Part shown: piece after piece, positions 1-9,076 of the stretch
Layout of the letters: every line of letters begins with the position of its first letter
Position numbering within the stretch: the stretch's first letter is position 1
Assembly: GCA_020628865.1 (NCBI GenBank)
Contig: JAHDEJ010000008.1
Span: forward strand, 1-64,000
Direction of reading: 5' to 3'
Origin: Acidimicrobiales bacterium
GTDB lineage: Bacteria; Actinomycetota; Acidimicrobiia; Acidimicrobiales; SHLQ01
DNA: 64,000 nucleotides
The notes under the pieces: model-generated
Databases searched by the model: none
What the model saw: only the letters and a program-made list of their open reading frames with translations
What the model was told of the DNA's origin: nothing
Program-made: the position numbers and the translations under genes

Positions 1-107
1 GGGGCGAAATGACGCCCGCCGACTTCGAAGCCTGGGCCGCCGGCACCCTCAGCGGGGACCAGCTCTACTTCTGGGGAACCGAGGAGCCCGAGCCAGCATC
101 GACCTGA
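1..107 (+). CDS. C-terminal end of an unidentified protein (partial)
   Basis: The frame that stops with TGA at 105-107 is open to the left edge of the window. It encodes about 34 residues ending in an acidic, proline-containing tail (GTEEPEPAST). The sequence contains the stretch MTPADFEAWAAGTLSG, which looks like ordinary folded-protein sequence, but I cannot assign a family from so short a tail. The next gene starts 34 nt downstream on the same strand, so the two may be co-transcribed. Confidence 0.45.
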   Translation, partial: GEMTPADFEAWAAGTLSGDQLYFWGTEEPEPAST

Positions 108-141
108 AGTGAGACAGGGCGCAGCTGTTACGGTCGGGCCG

Positions 142-1470
142 ATGAATGCAGCGAAGACGTGTGGCCGGCTCCTGCTGCTCACCGTCTCGCTTGCGTTAGC
201 CGGTTGTGCTTCCGACGATGCCGCGAACAGCGCACTCGATGAGCTCGTCGCCTCGATGGATCCGGACCAACGCATGGCCGATCCGGAGCCGGCAACCAGC
301 ATCGACATCACGATGCGGGAGATTGCCGGGGCCGATGACGATGCGCTCACGCAGATCGCGAACGTCGAAGCGTTCTGGATCGACGCCGGCTCCGAAATCG
401 GTCTCACCTACGAGCCGCTCGACAGCGCCCGGTTGTTCCCGCGCAGCACGCTGGCCGCCATCGGGCCCGTGTCCTGCACTGCCAGCGACCAGTCGCTCGA
501 GCTCACCGCCGAGCTGACCAGCTTCAACGCCGTCGTCGCCAACTGCCCGCAAGAGGGCATCACCGTGTTGTGGGACGACATCGACCTCAAGGCCTTCCTC
601 GACCGCAACTTCCCGGAAGCCGGCTTCGCGCAGCTGATCGCCCACGAGTGGGGCCACGTCGTGCAGAACCAGCTGGAGGCCGTCGAGCGAAGCACGCTGC
701 TCGAAGAGCAGCAGGCCGACTGTTACGCCGGCGCCTACATGCGATGGGCCGAGTCGACCGGCACGGAGCCGTTCACCAACCCCAGAGCCCGTGATCTCGC
801 TGTGCTTTCCATCCTCGAGAGCCGCGACCAGGTGGGCGCATCGCCCACCGGCCCGAACGCACACGGCAACGGGTTCGACCGCATCCGAGCCGCCCAGGAG
901 GGCTACGACGAAGGTGTTGCGTTCTGCGCCGGCTACGACGATGCCGCTCCGCCGGTCACCCAGATGGAGTTCACCACCGAGGGCGAAGCGGCCATGGGCG
1001 GCAACCTTCCCTTCGACCGGGCGCTCGCCCTGCTCGACCCCACAATCTCCGCCCACTTCCAAGGCCTCACCGACGAACCGATCGACTCGTTCGTGCAGCT
1101 GCCGGGCGAAGCCGTGCTCAGTCAGCAGCATGCGGCCATCGGCGATGGCGCGGTCGCCGCGCTGCTCGGCCTCAGCTACGCCGGTGCGGTTCAGCTCGCC
1201 TCGGACATGGACACTGCGGGCGTGCCGGCCGCACTCCAGCGGGCCTGCCTGCTCGGCACCTTCCTCAACCGGGCACTCGCCGGCGACCTCCCGGTCGCCA
1301 CAGCGGACGGCACATCGCTCCGACTGTCACCCGGCGATCTCGACGAGATCATCACGAGCCTCACCAACTCGCCCGCCGTGCTCGCCAACCCGGGGTTGGT
1401 CTTCGAGATGGTCAGCGCCGTGCGGATCGGCACCATCGACGGGCCGGATGGCTGCGGGATGACCGCCTGA
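142..1470 (+). CDS. Putative neutral zinc metallopeptidase lipoprotein
   Basis: A 442-aa protein. The ATG at 142 is chosen because it opens directly into a lipoprotein signal peptide: basic N-terminus, hydrophobic core, lipobox LALAGC with the lipidated Cys near residue 22. A GTG at 109 would add an untypical leader. Residues 168-172 are HEWGH, a gluzincin HExxH site, and about 20 residues later EEQQADCYAG resembles the third-ligand region of the YpfJ-like neutral zinc metallopeptidase family (ELQADC...AG). The protein should sit on the outer face of the membrane and may cleave peptides or envelope proteins, but its substrate is unknown. The C-terminal 200 residues match nothing I know. Confidence 0.7.
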   Translation: MNAAKTCGRLLLLTVSLALAGCASDDAANSALDELVASMDPDQRMADPEPATSIDITMREIAGADDDALTQIANVEAFWIDAGSEIGLTYEPLDSARLFPRSTLAAIGPVSCTASDQSLELTAELTSFNAVVANCPQEGITVLWDDIDLKAFLDRNFPEAGFAQLIAHEWGHVVQNQLEAVERSTLLEEQQADCYAGAYMRWAESTGTEPFTNPRARDLAVLSILESRDQVGASPTGPNAHGNGFDRIRAAQEGYDEGVAFCAGYDDAAPPVTQMEFTTEGEAAMGGNLPFDRALALLDPTISAHFQGLTDEPIDSFVQLPGEAVLSQQHAAIGDGAVAALLGLSYAGAVQLASDMDTAGVPAALQRACLLGTFLNRALAGDLPVATADGTSLRLSPGDLDEIITSLTNSPAVLANPGLVFEMVSAVRIGTIDGPDGCGMTA

Positions 1471-1559
1471 CCGCCGCCCGCTGACGGCGCGTCCCGCCGA
1501 CAGCGCACGAGCCGTGGGCTACGGTCCACGGCAACTGCTCCAAGGAGGACCCGTCACCG

Positions 1560-2408
1560 ATGGCTCGTTTCACCCGAACGGAATTGCTCGCCCGCTTCAA
1601 CGAGATGGTCGAGCAGCGCATACCGATCGTCGGTGGCGGTGCCGGCACCGGCCTGTCGGCGAAGTGGGAGGAAGCGGGCGGGATCGACCTGATCGTCATC
1701 TACAACTCGGGCCGCTACCGGATGGCCGGCCGCGGCTCGCTCGCCGGGCTGCTCGCCTACGGCAACGCCAATGAGATCGTCGTCGACATGGCGAAGGAAG
1801 TGCTGCCGGTCGTCACCTCGACTCCGGTGCTCGCCGGCGTGAACGGAACCGACCCGTTCATCGACATGGAGGTGTTCATCGCCGAGCTGAAGCGCATCGG
1901 CTTTGCCGGGGTGCAGAACTTCCCGACCGTCGGCCTGATCGACGGCGTGTTCCGGCAGAACCTCGAAGAGACCGGCATGAGCTACTCGCTCGAGGTCGAT
2001 TGCATCGCCGAAGCGCACCGGCAGGACATGTTCACCACGCCCTACGTCTTCAGCGAGGCGGACGCCATGGCGATGACCGAAGCCGGTGCCGACATCATCG
2101 TGTGCCACCTCGGCCTGACGACCGGAGGCAGTATCGGTGCCGAGACATCTCGCACGCTCGCCGATTGTGTGCCGGTGGTCGAGTCGTGGGCGGCGGCCGC
2201 CCGATCGGTGCGGGAAGACGTGATCGTGCTCGTCCACGGCGGGCCGGTCGCCATGCCCGAAGACGCAGCGTTCATCCTCCAGAACGCGGCCGGCGTGCAC
2301 GGGTTCTACGGCGCGTCGAGCATGGAACGGCTCCCGGTCGAGCAGGCCCTGAAACAGCAGACCGAGGCGTTCAAGGCCATCACGTTCGGGGCCGCCGAGG
2401 CCGGGTGA
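1560..2408 (+). CDS. Phosphoenolpyruvate hydrolase family protein (TIM barrel)
   Basis: 282 aa, start ATG at 1560 with a strong AAGGAGG at 1542-1548. The sequence fits the PEP-hydrolase-like TIM-barrel family: [17 protein letters not shown] near the N-terminus, [33 protein letters not shown] and a C-terminal [15 protein letters not shown] segment. Members of this family are often encoded next to, or fused to, Tm-1/UPF0261 proteins. Here the UPF0261 gene lies 3.8 kb downstream, separated by a molybdenum hydroxylase operon. The true reaction of most members is not established. Cytoplasmic; it may act on a PEP-like or keto-acid intermediate of the local pathway (inference). Confidence 0.75.
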   Translation: MARFTRTELLARFNEMVEQRIPIVGGGAGTGLSAKWEEAGGIDLIVIYNSGRYRMAGRGSLAGLLAYGNANEIVVDMAKEVLPVVTSTPVLAGVNGTDPFIDMEVFIAELKRIGFAGVQNFPTVGLIDGVFRQNLEETGMSYSLEVDCIAEAHRQDMFTTPYVFSEADAMAMTEAGADIIVCHLGLTTGGSIGAETSRTLADCVPVVESWAAAARSVREDVIVLVHGGPVAMPEDAAFILQNAAGVHGFYGASSMERLPVEQALKQQTEAFKAITFGAAEAG

Positions 2409-2485
2409 ACCCCCGTGAACGCCCGCCCCGACGGGCGATACAGCAACGGACAACTTGTGCCCAACACCCGCATTCGCTAACTTAC

Positions 2486-2501
2486 CGATAATCGATTATC
2501 G
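2486..2501. promoter_or_regulatory. Candidate GntR operator, copy 1
   Basis: Perfect 16-bp palindrome CGATAATCGATTATCG, ending 29 nt before the GTG of the molybdenum hydroxylase FAD subunit. The same 14-bp core recurs at 9946-9959 before the ABC importer operon. A GntR/FCD regulator is encoded between the two. That it is the bound site is inferred from placement and symmetry. Confidence 0.6.
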
Positions 2502-2530
2502 TCCTATTCGAGGTCTAAGGGGGGCTCTCG

Positions 2531-3376
2531 GTGGTTCAATATCGTCGTCCAGACACGCTCAGCGAAGCGCTCTCCGTCCTTGAGCGCGCCGGCGACAACG
2601 GGCGCGTGCTCGTGGGCGGAACCGACCTCCTCATCGGCGTTCGGCGGCGGCCGCTGTCCCCGCTCGTCCTCGTCGACGTGAAGGGCGCCACCGATCTCCC
2701 ACCGGCCATCGAGGTGCACGACGACGGCGTGCGGGTCGGCCCCACCGCCACCATGTCCGCACTCGTCGCCACCGACGAAGTGCAACGGTGGTTCCCGGCA
2801 CTCGTCGCCGCCGCAAACGTCGTCGGCTCGGTCGCCATCCGGAACCGGGCCACGCTCGTCGGCAACATCTGCAACGCCTCTCCCGCCTGCGACACGGCTC
2901 CGGCCCTCCTCGTGCACGACGCCACAGTCACCATCCGCAGCACTGCGGGTGAACGGCAGGTATCGATCGACGAGTTCTTCCTCGGCCCGGGCCAAACCGC
3001 ATGTGGGCCCGCCGAACTCGTCACCGCGATCGACCTCCCCCGCCCACCGGCCGGCCACCGATCCGCGTTCCAACGGCTCACCCGCCGCCGCGGCGTCGAC
3101 CTCGCCACGGTGAGCGCCGCTGCCGGGCTCACCGCCGACGGCCTCGCCACCATCGCCCTCGGCGCCGTCGCACCGACACCCGTCAAGGCCGTCGCACCCG
3201 GCCCTATCGACGCAACCGACCCGGCCGCCGTTCGTGAGCTGGCCGAACAACTCACCGAAATCGCCACGCCCATCTCCGACGTTCGAGCATCCGAGGAGTA
3301 CCGCCGAGCCATGACCACCGTGCTCACCGAACGAGCCATCACCGCCGCGGCCGACGCCGCCACCCCGGGAGCGTGA
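2531..3376 (+). CDS. Molybdenum hydroxylase FAD-binding subunit (CoxM/XdhB-type)
   Basis: 281 aa, GTG start at 2531 preceded by a purine-rich AAGGGGGG. It has the signature of the medium FAD subunit of xanthine dehydrogenase-family enzymes: N-terminal RRPDTLSEAL, the FAD pyrophosphate loop LVGGTDLLIGVRRR, the second FAD motif VGSVAIRNRATLVGNICNASPACDTAPALL, and the C-terminal CO_deh_flav_C part ending in ASEEYRRAM. It passes electrons from the 2Fe-2S subunit to an acceptor. First gene of an M-S-L operon: its stop overlaps the next start (GTGA at 3373-3376). The palindrome at 2486-2501 just upstream is the likely operator. Confidence 0.9.
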   Translation: MVQYRRPDTLSEALSVLERAGDNGRVLVGGTDLLIGVRRRPLSPLVLVDVKGATDLPPAIEVHDDGVRVGPTATMSALVATDEVQRWFPALVAAANVVGSVAIRNRATLVGNICNASPACDTAPALLVHDATVTIRSTAGERQVSIDEFFLGPGQTACGPAELVTAIDLPRPPAGHRSAFQRLTRRRGVDLATVSAAAGLTADGLATIALGAVAPTPVKAVAPGPIDATDPAAVRELAEQLTEIATPISDVRASEEYRRAMTTVLTERAITAAADAATPGA

Positions 3377-3879
3377 CGGCGATGAACGACCACCTCTCTC
3401 AACTCGAACCGATCGACGTGACCCTCCAAGTCAACGGCACACCCGTCGACGTGTCGGTTCCCGCCCACCGCACGCTGCTCGACGCCCTGCGCGACGACGC
3501 CGGCTTCAAGGGATCCAAGAAGTGCTGCGCCGACGGCGAATGCGGCGCATGTTCGGTCTTCCTCGACGGCACCCTCGTCAACTCCTGCCTCGTCCTCGCC
3601 GTCGAAACCGAAGGCAGCGACGTCACCACCATCGAAGGCCTGTCCGTCGACGGCCTGAGCGACCTGCAACAGGAGTTCCTCAAGGCCGGCGCCGTGCAAT
3701 GCGGCGTGTGCATCCCGGGTCAGGTCGTCGCTGCCGAAGACCTGCTGCGCACCAACCCGCACGCCACCGCCACCGAAATTCGAGACGCCATGAGCGGCAA
3801 CCTCTGCCGCTGCGCCGGCTACGAACGCATCGTCGCCGCCATCCAGGCCGCCGCCGAGACCCGGGTGACGATCTCATGA
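3373..3879 (+). CDS. Molybdenum hydroxylase [2Fe-2S] subunit (CoxS/XdhC-type small subunit)
   Basis: 168 aa. A GTG at 3373 overlaps the previous stop; an ATG at 3382 is an alternative. All eight iron-sulfur cysteines are visible: the plant-ferredoxin-type cluster in CCADGECGACSVFLDG with the fourth Cys in VNSCLVL, and the second cluster in QCGVCIPGQV plus GNLCRCAGY. The length is usual for this family (about 155-170 aa). It shuttles electrons between the molybdopterin and FAD subunits. The stop overlaps the start of the large subunit as ATGA at 3876-3879, so the three subunits are probably translated in a coupled way. Confidence 0.93.
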   Translation: MTAMNDHLSQLEPIDVTLQVNGTPVDVSVPAHRTLLDALRDDAGFKGSKKCCADGECGACSVFLDGTLVNSCLVLAVETEGSDVTTIEGLSVDGLSDLQQEFLKAGAVQCGVCIPGQVVAAEDLLRTNPHATATEIRDAMSGNLCRCAGYERIVAAIQAAAETRVTIS

Positions 3880-6179
3880 GCGGCCACGGCAAGCCGGACG
3901 ACCAGATCACGTTGGGAAGCGCCGTCGGCGAATCCGTGCTCCGCTACGGCGGAGCCGACCGCGTCTCGGGCGCACAGCAGTACCTGAGCGACCTCGAGTT
4001 CCCCGACACCGCCCACGTGGCGTTCACCACCATCGAGTCCGGCTGCGCCCAGATCAACTCGATCGACACCTCAGCCGCCGAACAGCTCCCCGGCATCGTC
4101 GCCATCGTGTCGGCCGACGACCTGCCGAACGCCAAGCGCTTCGGCATCTCGCACCAGGATCGGCCGCTCCTCGCCACCGACACGGTCAACTTCCACGGCG
4201 AACCGGTCGTCGCCGTCGTCGCCGAGTCCACCGAGATCGCACGACTCGCCGCCGACCTCATCGAAGTCGACTTCACCCCGCTGCCCGGCGTGTACGACCT
4301 CGACAGCGCACTCGCCGACGACGCCCGGCTCGTGCAGGAGCCCGACGTTCGCCCCGGCGACCCACTCAACCACAGCAACGTCCTCGAAACCGCCGAATAC
4401 GCGTGGGGCGACGTGGCCGCCGACGAACCGAGCGCCCACGTCATCGTCGAAGACACCTACAACTTCCCGATGGTGAACCACTTCACCATCGAACCCGGCG
4501 GCGTGATCGCCCGGCCCTACGAAGAGACCGGGGTCGAGGTCCACTCCCCCATCCAGCATCCGTTCCTGCTGCAGCGCATCCTTGCCAGCATCCACGACCT
4601 GCCGCTCAACAAGGTTCGGGTGGTCGCGCCGGACCCCGGTGGCGGCTTCGGCGGCAAACAAACGCCGCGCTACGAGCCCCTCATGGCCCACCTCGCCATG
4701 CGCACGCAGCGGACCTGCCGCCTCGTGCTCTCGCTCGAAGAGAACTTCCAGCTCATGCGCCGCTCCGGCTGCCGCATCCACGCCCGCACCGGCTTCGCCG
4801 CCGACGGGTCGATCGTGTTCCACCAGATGGACGTGGACTTTCACATCGGCGCCTACGCCGACGTGGCCCCACGCATCATGGCCAAGGGCAGCTACGTGGG
4901 CGCCGGGCCGTACCGGATCCCATCGGTCACCGTCGACGCCCGTGCCGTGCTCACCAACACCACACCCAGCTGCGCGTTCCGCGGCTTCGGCGCTCCCCAA
5001 GTCGGCTGGGCCACCGAATCGCAGATCGACGCCGGTGCGCGTGCACTCGGCATGGACGGCCTCGAGATCCGACGCAAGAACCTCGTCGACGCCGGCGAAG
5101 CCTTCATTCGCGGCGACCACGAAGCAACCGCCGACGGCCACTGGCACGAGAGCCTCGAAAAGGCCGCCGAACTCCTCGAATGGGACACCCCGAAGCCGCC
5201 GAACCGAGGCCGCGGCATCGCCGTCGGCATCAAGCCCGGCGCCACCTCCGGCCTGTCCCAAAGCCTCGTTCGCCTCCTCTACGACGGCAGCGCCATCGTC
5301 TACGCCGGCACCTCCGACATGGGGCAGGGCGCACGAACGCTCTGGAAGCAGATCCTCTCCGACGAACTCGGTGTCGCCCTCGAACAGATCACGATCATCA
5401 GCGGCGACACCGAATCCGTCCCCTTCGACCTGCAGACCTCGGCCAGCCGCTCCACCGTGTTCATGGGCGGCGCCGTGCTCATGGCGTGCGAAGACATCCG
5501 CCGCCGGGTCCTCGAGCTCTACGCCGAAGTCACCGACGTCGACCCCGACACGCTGGACCACCGCCCCGGCACGATCATGACCCCGGCCGGGACCGTTCCA
5601 CTGGTCGAGGCCGCCCAGACGGCCCTCGGGAAGCTCCGCGGAGAATTCGTCGGTCAGGGAACCAACCGACTGCGCGGCAAGTCCGGTCACCCGCTCGGCG
5701 GCGACGCCGCCTTCTACGAGTTCAACGCCACCGCCATCGAGGTCGAGGTCGACCCCGACACCGGCGAGGTCCTCCTCGTCCGCCACGCCACCGTCGGCGA
5801 CGTCGGCAAGGAGCTCAACCCGATCCAGGTCCGATCGCAGGACGAAGGCGCCGCCATCATGGGGCTCGGCCACTCGCTCATGGAGCAGGTGATGCTCGAC
5901 GACAACGGCTGCATTCGCAACCTCGGCGCCCTCGACTACCGCATCCCGACCTACAACGACGTCGCCGTCGACATGCTGTCGGCCTCCATCGAGAACGAAG
6001 ACGGCCCCGGGCCCTACGGCTGCAAGGGCATCAGCGAAGGCGCACTCCTGTGCACGGCTGGTGCGGTCGGAGCCGCCGTCGCCGACGCCATCGGCGTCCC
6101 CATTCGAGATCTTCCGCTCACCGCGGAGCGGATCTGGAAAGCAATGCAAGCGAGAGATTCGGCAACCGCCGACAACTAA
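3876..6179 (+). CDS. Molybdenum hydroxylase large (molybdopterin) subunit
   Basis: 767 aa, start ATG at 3876 overlapping the small-subunit stop. It contains the aldehyde oxidase/xanthine dehydrogenase a/b-hammerhead and Mo-binding domains: PDPGGGFGGKQ (about residues 252-262), CAFRGFGAPQ (about 366-375) and a C-terminal CKGISEG whose Glu (about 720) is in the place of the catalytic Glu. The FRGFGAPQ motif is xanthine/N-heterocycle dehydrogenase-like. The AYxCSFR loop of form I CO dehydrogenase is absent, so this is not a CO oxidiser. The substrate is probably an N-heterocycle or aldehyde, hydroxylated with water-derived oxygen (inference). Maturation genes of the CoxD/CoxE/XdhC kind lie at 52.5-56.4 kb. 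Confidence 0.9.
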   Translation: MSGHGKPDDQITLGSAVGESVLRYGGADRVSGAQQYLSDLEFPDTAHVAFTTIESGCAQINSIDTSAAEQLPGIVAIVSADDLPNAKRFGISHQDRPLLATDTVNFHGEPVVAVVAESTEIARLAADLIEVDFTPLPGVYDLDSALADDARLVQEPDVRPGDPLNHSNVLETAEYAWGDVAADEPSAHVIVEDTYNFPMVNHFTIEPGGVIARPYEETGVEVHSPIQHPFLLQRILASIHDLPLNKVRVVAPDPGGGFGGKQTPRYEPLMAHLAMRTQRTCRLVLSLEENFQLMRRSGCRIHARTGFAADGSIVFHQMDVDFHIGAYADVAPRIMAKGSYVGAGPYRIPSVTVDARAVLTNTTPSCAFRGFGAPQVGWATESQIDAGARALGMDGLEIRRKNLVDAGEAFIRGDHEATADGHWHESLEKAAELLEWDTPKPPNRGRGIAVGIKPGATSGLSQSLVRLLYDGSAIVYAGTSDMGQGARTLWKQILSDELGVALEQITIISGDTESVPFDLQTSASRSTVFMGGAVLMACEDIRRRVLELYAEVTDVDPDTLDHRPGTIMTPAGTVPLVEAAQTALGKLRGEFVGQGTNRLRGKSGHPLGGDAAFYEFNATAIEVEVDPDTGEVLLVRHATVGDVGKELNPIQVRSQDEGAAIMGLGHSLMEQVMLDDNGCIRNLGALDYRIPTYNDVAVDMLSASIENEDGPGPYGCKGISEGALLCTAGAVGAAVADAIGVPIRDLPLTAERIWKAMQARDSATADN

Positions 6180-6193
6180 GGGAGGAAACCACC

Positions 6194-7432
6194 ATGGCTG
6201 GCACCGTCTGTCTGACCGGCACGCTCGACACCAAGGGCGAAGAGTACGCATACGTCAAGGAACAGATCGAGGCGACGGGCACCAACGTCCTCGTCGTCGA
6301 CTGCGGCGTCCTGGGCGAACCCACCTTCGCACCCGACATCACCTCCGCCGAGGTGGCCGCCAAGGCCGGCGTCGACCTCGCAAGTTTCCGTGGCGCCACC
6401 GAAGGCGACGGCCGCGTCGGCGCCAACAAGGCCATGGCCGAAGGGCTCACCGGCGTGCTCGCCGACCTCGTCGCCGACAACAAGATCCAGGCCGTCCTCG
6501 CACTCGGCGGAACCGGTGGAACCGACCTCGCCTCCGCCGCCTACCGCACCCTCCCGCTCGGCTTCCCGAAGCTCATCGTGTCCACGATGGCGTCGAACAA
6601 CACCCGCCCCTACGTCGGCCACTCGGACATGTACATGGCCAACGCCGTGACCGACATCGCCGGGCTCAACAGCGTGAGCCGCGTCATCCTCGCCAACGCC
6701 GCCCACTCCATCGCCGGCATGGCCGACCACTACGAGAAGACCAAAGAACTGGCCGCAGCCAGCGAGCCGCTCATCGGCATCTCCATGTTCGGCGTCACCA
6801 CGCCGGGCGTCATGCGGATGCGTGAGCAGCTCGAGGCAGACGGCTTCCAGGTCGCCACCTTCCACGCCGTCGGCGAAGGTGCCGGCATGGAGGCCCTGGT
6901 CGACGAAGGCATGATCGCCGGCCTCATCGACTTCACGCTCCCGGAGATCATCAACCGCTGGAACGACGGCATCTTCGACCCCGGCATCGATCGGCTCAAG
7001 GCGATGACCCGCAACGACATCCCCGTCGTCGTCGTGCCCGGCGCCGCCGAGTGCTTCAACTTCGGCGCCGTCGACACCATCCCCGAGCAGTACAACGTGC
7101 CCGAGCGCAACGTGCTCATCCACAACCCGAACATCACGTCGCTCCAGGCCACCCCCGACGAGCTCACCAAGCTCGGCGAATACATCGCCGAACACGTGAA
7201 CGCGGCACAGGGACCGAAGGCGATGGCGCTTCCGCTCGGCGGCCTGGACAACTACTTCAGCGAAGGCAGCCAGTGGCACGGCACCGACGTGTCCAACCTG
7301 TTCGAGGCCATCCGCTCCACCCTCGACGACGACATCGAACTCGTCGAGATGGACAACAACATCAACGACGAAGCCTTCGCTGACGCCGTCTACGGCCTGT
7401 TCAAGGCTCGTTGGGAACAGCATCAGGCATGA
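6194..7432 (+). CDS. Tm-1-like / UPF0261 family protein
   Basis: 412 aa. Start ATG at 6194 with GGAGG at 6181-6185, 14 nt after the large-subunit stop. It begins VCLTGTLDTKGEEYAYVKEQI, the hallmark N-terminus of the Tm-1/UPF0261 family, and contains ALGGTGGTDLASAAYR, VSTMASNNTRPYVG and a C-terminal LPLGGLDNYFSEGSQWHG. The family binds ATP in plants (Tm-1), and bacterial members often pair with the PEP-hydrolase-like TIM barrel found here at 1560-2408. The biochemical role is undefined. Because it sits inside the molybdenum hydroxylase operon, it probably handles a metabolite of the same pathway. Confidence 0.85.
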   Translation: MAGTVCLTGTLDTKGEEYAYVKEQIEATGTNVLVVDCGVLGEPTFAPDITSAEVAAKAGVDLASFRGATEGDGRVGANKAMAEGLTGVLADLVADNKIQAVLALGGTGGTDLASAAYRTLPLGFPKLIVSTMASNNTRPYVGHSDMYMANAVTDIAGLNSVSRVILANAAHSIAGMADHYEKTKELAAASEPLIGISMFGVTTPGVMRMREQLEADGFQVATFHAVGEGAGMEALVDEGMIAGLIDFTLPEIINRWNDGIFDPGIDRLKAMTRNDIPVVVVPGAAECFNFGAVDTIPEQYNVPERNVLIHNPNITSLQATPDELTKLGEYIAEHVNAAQGPKAMALPLGGLDNYFSEGSQWHGTDVSNLFEAIRSTLDDDIELVEMDNNINDEAFADAVYGLFKARWEQHQA

Positions 7433-8151
7433 GCGACGAGGACCATGTGGTCCGACTGCTGCTGTTGCGTCACGGTCGAGTGGCACATCATCGGGGCGAT
7501 GTGCCACTCACCGAACTGGGCGCAGAACAAGCGGAGGCGGCCGGCGACTGGTTTGCCCGTGCGGGCATCGACGTCGCCGCGCTGCTCAGTGGCGAGACGC
7601 TGCGCACGCGGGACACCGCCGAGCGGTTTGCGGCCAGCCACCGCGCCGCCGGTGGCACCATCCCCGACCCCATCGTCAGCTTCGGACTGCGAAACCCGGA
7701 CCTCTACCTCGGCGGCCACCGGATCAACCTCGGCGAGGGCGCCGAGTTCCTGGCGGCGCAGGCCGACGGCGTCGAACCCGCCGACGTGGAAGCGTCGGCC
7801 TTCTACGGCGAGCTGATCGCGGCCAAGGACCGGGTCGGCTGCTGGCTCGAACACGGCAACGTGCCCGGCGAGAACGCCCACGATGTGGGCCGCCGCATCG
7901 ATGTGCTCGCCCGCAGCCTGGCCGACGTGCAGGGATGGCGCGGCCGAACCGTCGTCGCCATCACCCACTCCCCCGTTTTGCGGGCCGTTCGGGTTCGACA
8001 CGAAGGCGTCTATTCGAAGGAACCACCGTTCCTGCATGGCTACTCGCTGACGCTCACACACACCGGCGCGCTGCGGTTCGCCGAATTCGCCACCGACCTG
8101 GGCGACGTTCCGACGACGTCCCGGCCGGGTGAAGGGAACGAGAAAATATGA
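7429..8151 (+). CDS. Histidine phosphatase family protein
   Basis: 240 aa. The ATG at 7429 overlaps the UPF0261 stop (ATGA); a TTG at 7411 is less likely. The phosphohistidine motif LLRHGRVAHHRG follows the start, LLSGETLRTRDTAERFA matches the next conserved block, and TVVAITHSPVLRAV supplies the second catalytic His region. The family includes phosphoglycerate mutases and small-molecule phosphatases; here the insertion between the motifs is long and I cannot choose a substrate. Its position inside the catabolic operon suggests a phosphorylated intermediate. It is followed by another ATGA overlap into the BKACE gene. Confidence 0.75.
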   Translation: MSDEDHVVRLLLLRHGRVAHHRGDVPLTELGAEQAEAAGDWFARAGIDVAALLSGETLRTRDTAERFAASHRAAGGTIPDPIVSFGLRNPDLYLGGHRINLGEGAEFLAAQADGVEPADVEASAFYGELIAAKDRVGCWLEHGNVPGENAHDVGRRIDVLARSLADVQGWRGRTVVAITHSPVLRAVRVRHEGVYSKEPPFLHGYSLTLTHTGALRFAEFATDLGDVPTTSRPGEGNEKI

Positions 8152-9053
8152 AGAGTGCAATCATCACCTGCGCACCGACCGGCGCCATCCACACCCCGTC
8201 GATGTCGCCCTACCTGCCGGTCACGCCGGCCGAGATCGCTGAAGCCGCCCTGGCGGCCGCCGAGGGAGGCGCAGCCATCGTGCACCTGCACGTGCGCGAC
8301 CCCGAAGACGGTCATCCTGTCCAGGACGTCGGGTTGTTCCAGGAACTGCTGGCCATCATCGGCGAATCGTCTGATGTCGTCGTGAACCTGACAACCGGCG
8401 GATCGCCGCACATGACCGTGGACGAACGCATCGCCCCGGCCGTCGAGCTCGCACCCGAACTGGCTTCACTCAACATGGGCACGATGAACTTCGGCCTGTT
8501 CCCCATGCTCGACCGGTTCACCGACTTCGAACACGAATGGGAACGCACCCACCTCGGCAACAAGGGCCTCATCTTCAAGAACTCGTTCGAAGACATCGAA
8601 CGCATCCTCAAAACGTGCGGCGACCAGGGCACCCGATTCGAGTTCGAGTGCTACGACGTTTCCCACCTCTACAGCCTCGCTCACTTCCTCGATCGTGGCC
8701 TCGTGAAACCGCCGCTCTTCGTGCAGTCCGTCGTCGGCCTGCTCGGCGGCATCGGCGCCGACGTCGAAGACCTGCTGCACCTCCGCCGCACGGCCGAACG
8801 CCTCTTCGGCGACGACTACGAATGGTCCGTGCTTGGGGCGGGAGCCTCACAGATTCGAACGGCCGCCATCTCGCTCGCCGTCGGCGGAAACGCCCGCGTC
8901 GGCCTCGAGGATTCGCTGTGGGACGGGCCCGGCAAGCTCGCAGAGTCGAGCCGAGTACAGGTGGATAGGGTACGGGACATCACGACGGCGTTGCATCGGG
9001 AGACCGCAACGCCAGGCGAGGCGCGGAAACGTTTGGCCCTACGGGGCGCCTGA
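8148..9053 (+). CDS. BKACE family beta-keto acid cleavage enzyme (DUF849)
   Basis: 301 aa. The ATG at 8148 overlaps the preceding stop; GAAGGGAACG upstream serves as ribosome binding site. Family signatures: IITCAPTGAIHTPSMSPYLPVTP at the start (cut here for length), AAIVHLHVRDPEDG with the zinc-binding HLH, VNLTTGG, SLNMGTMNFG and FECYDVSHLYSLAHFLDRGL. BKACE enzymes condense a beta-keto acid with acetyl-CoA to give acetoacetate and a new CoA ester; the best-known member is 3-keto-5-aminohexanoate cleavage enzyme of lysine fermentation. The substrate of this member is unknown. It probably catalyses carbon-carbon cleavage in the regulon's pathway. Confidence 0.85.
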   Translation: MKSAIITCAPTGAIHTPSMSPYLPVTPAEIAEAALAAAEGGAAIVHLHVRDPEDGHPVQDVGLFQELLAIIGESSDVVVNLTTGGSPHMTVDERIAPAVELAPELASLNMGTMNFGLFPMLDRFTDFEHEWERTHLGNKGLIFKNSFEDIERILKTCGDQGTRFEFECYDVSHLYSLAHFLDRGLVKPPLFVQSVVGLLGGIGADVEDLLHLRRTAERLFGDDYEWSVLGAGASQIRTAAISLAVGGNARVGLEDSLWDGPGKLAESSRVQVDRVRDITTALHRETATPGEARKRLALRGA

Positions 9054-9076
9054 AGCTGACCTACATTGGGAGCATT

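Noticed and set aside
3876-6179. Carbon monoxide dehydrogenase large subunit
   Set aside because: The form I CO dehydrogenase loop AYxCSFR is absent and FRGFGAPQ is present instead, as in xanthine-type enzymes.
4403-6193. An Arg/Pro/His-rich frame continuous with the UPF0261 gene, suggesting a 1009-aa fusion protein
   Set aside because: The Arg-rich part overlaps the molybdenum hydroxylase large subunit in another frame. The UPF0261 family N-terminus and a GGAGG site lie at 6181-6194, so the real gene starts there.
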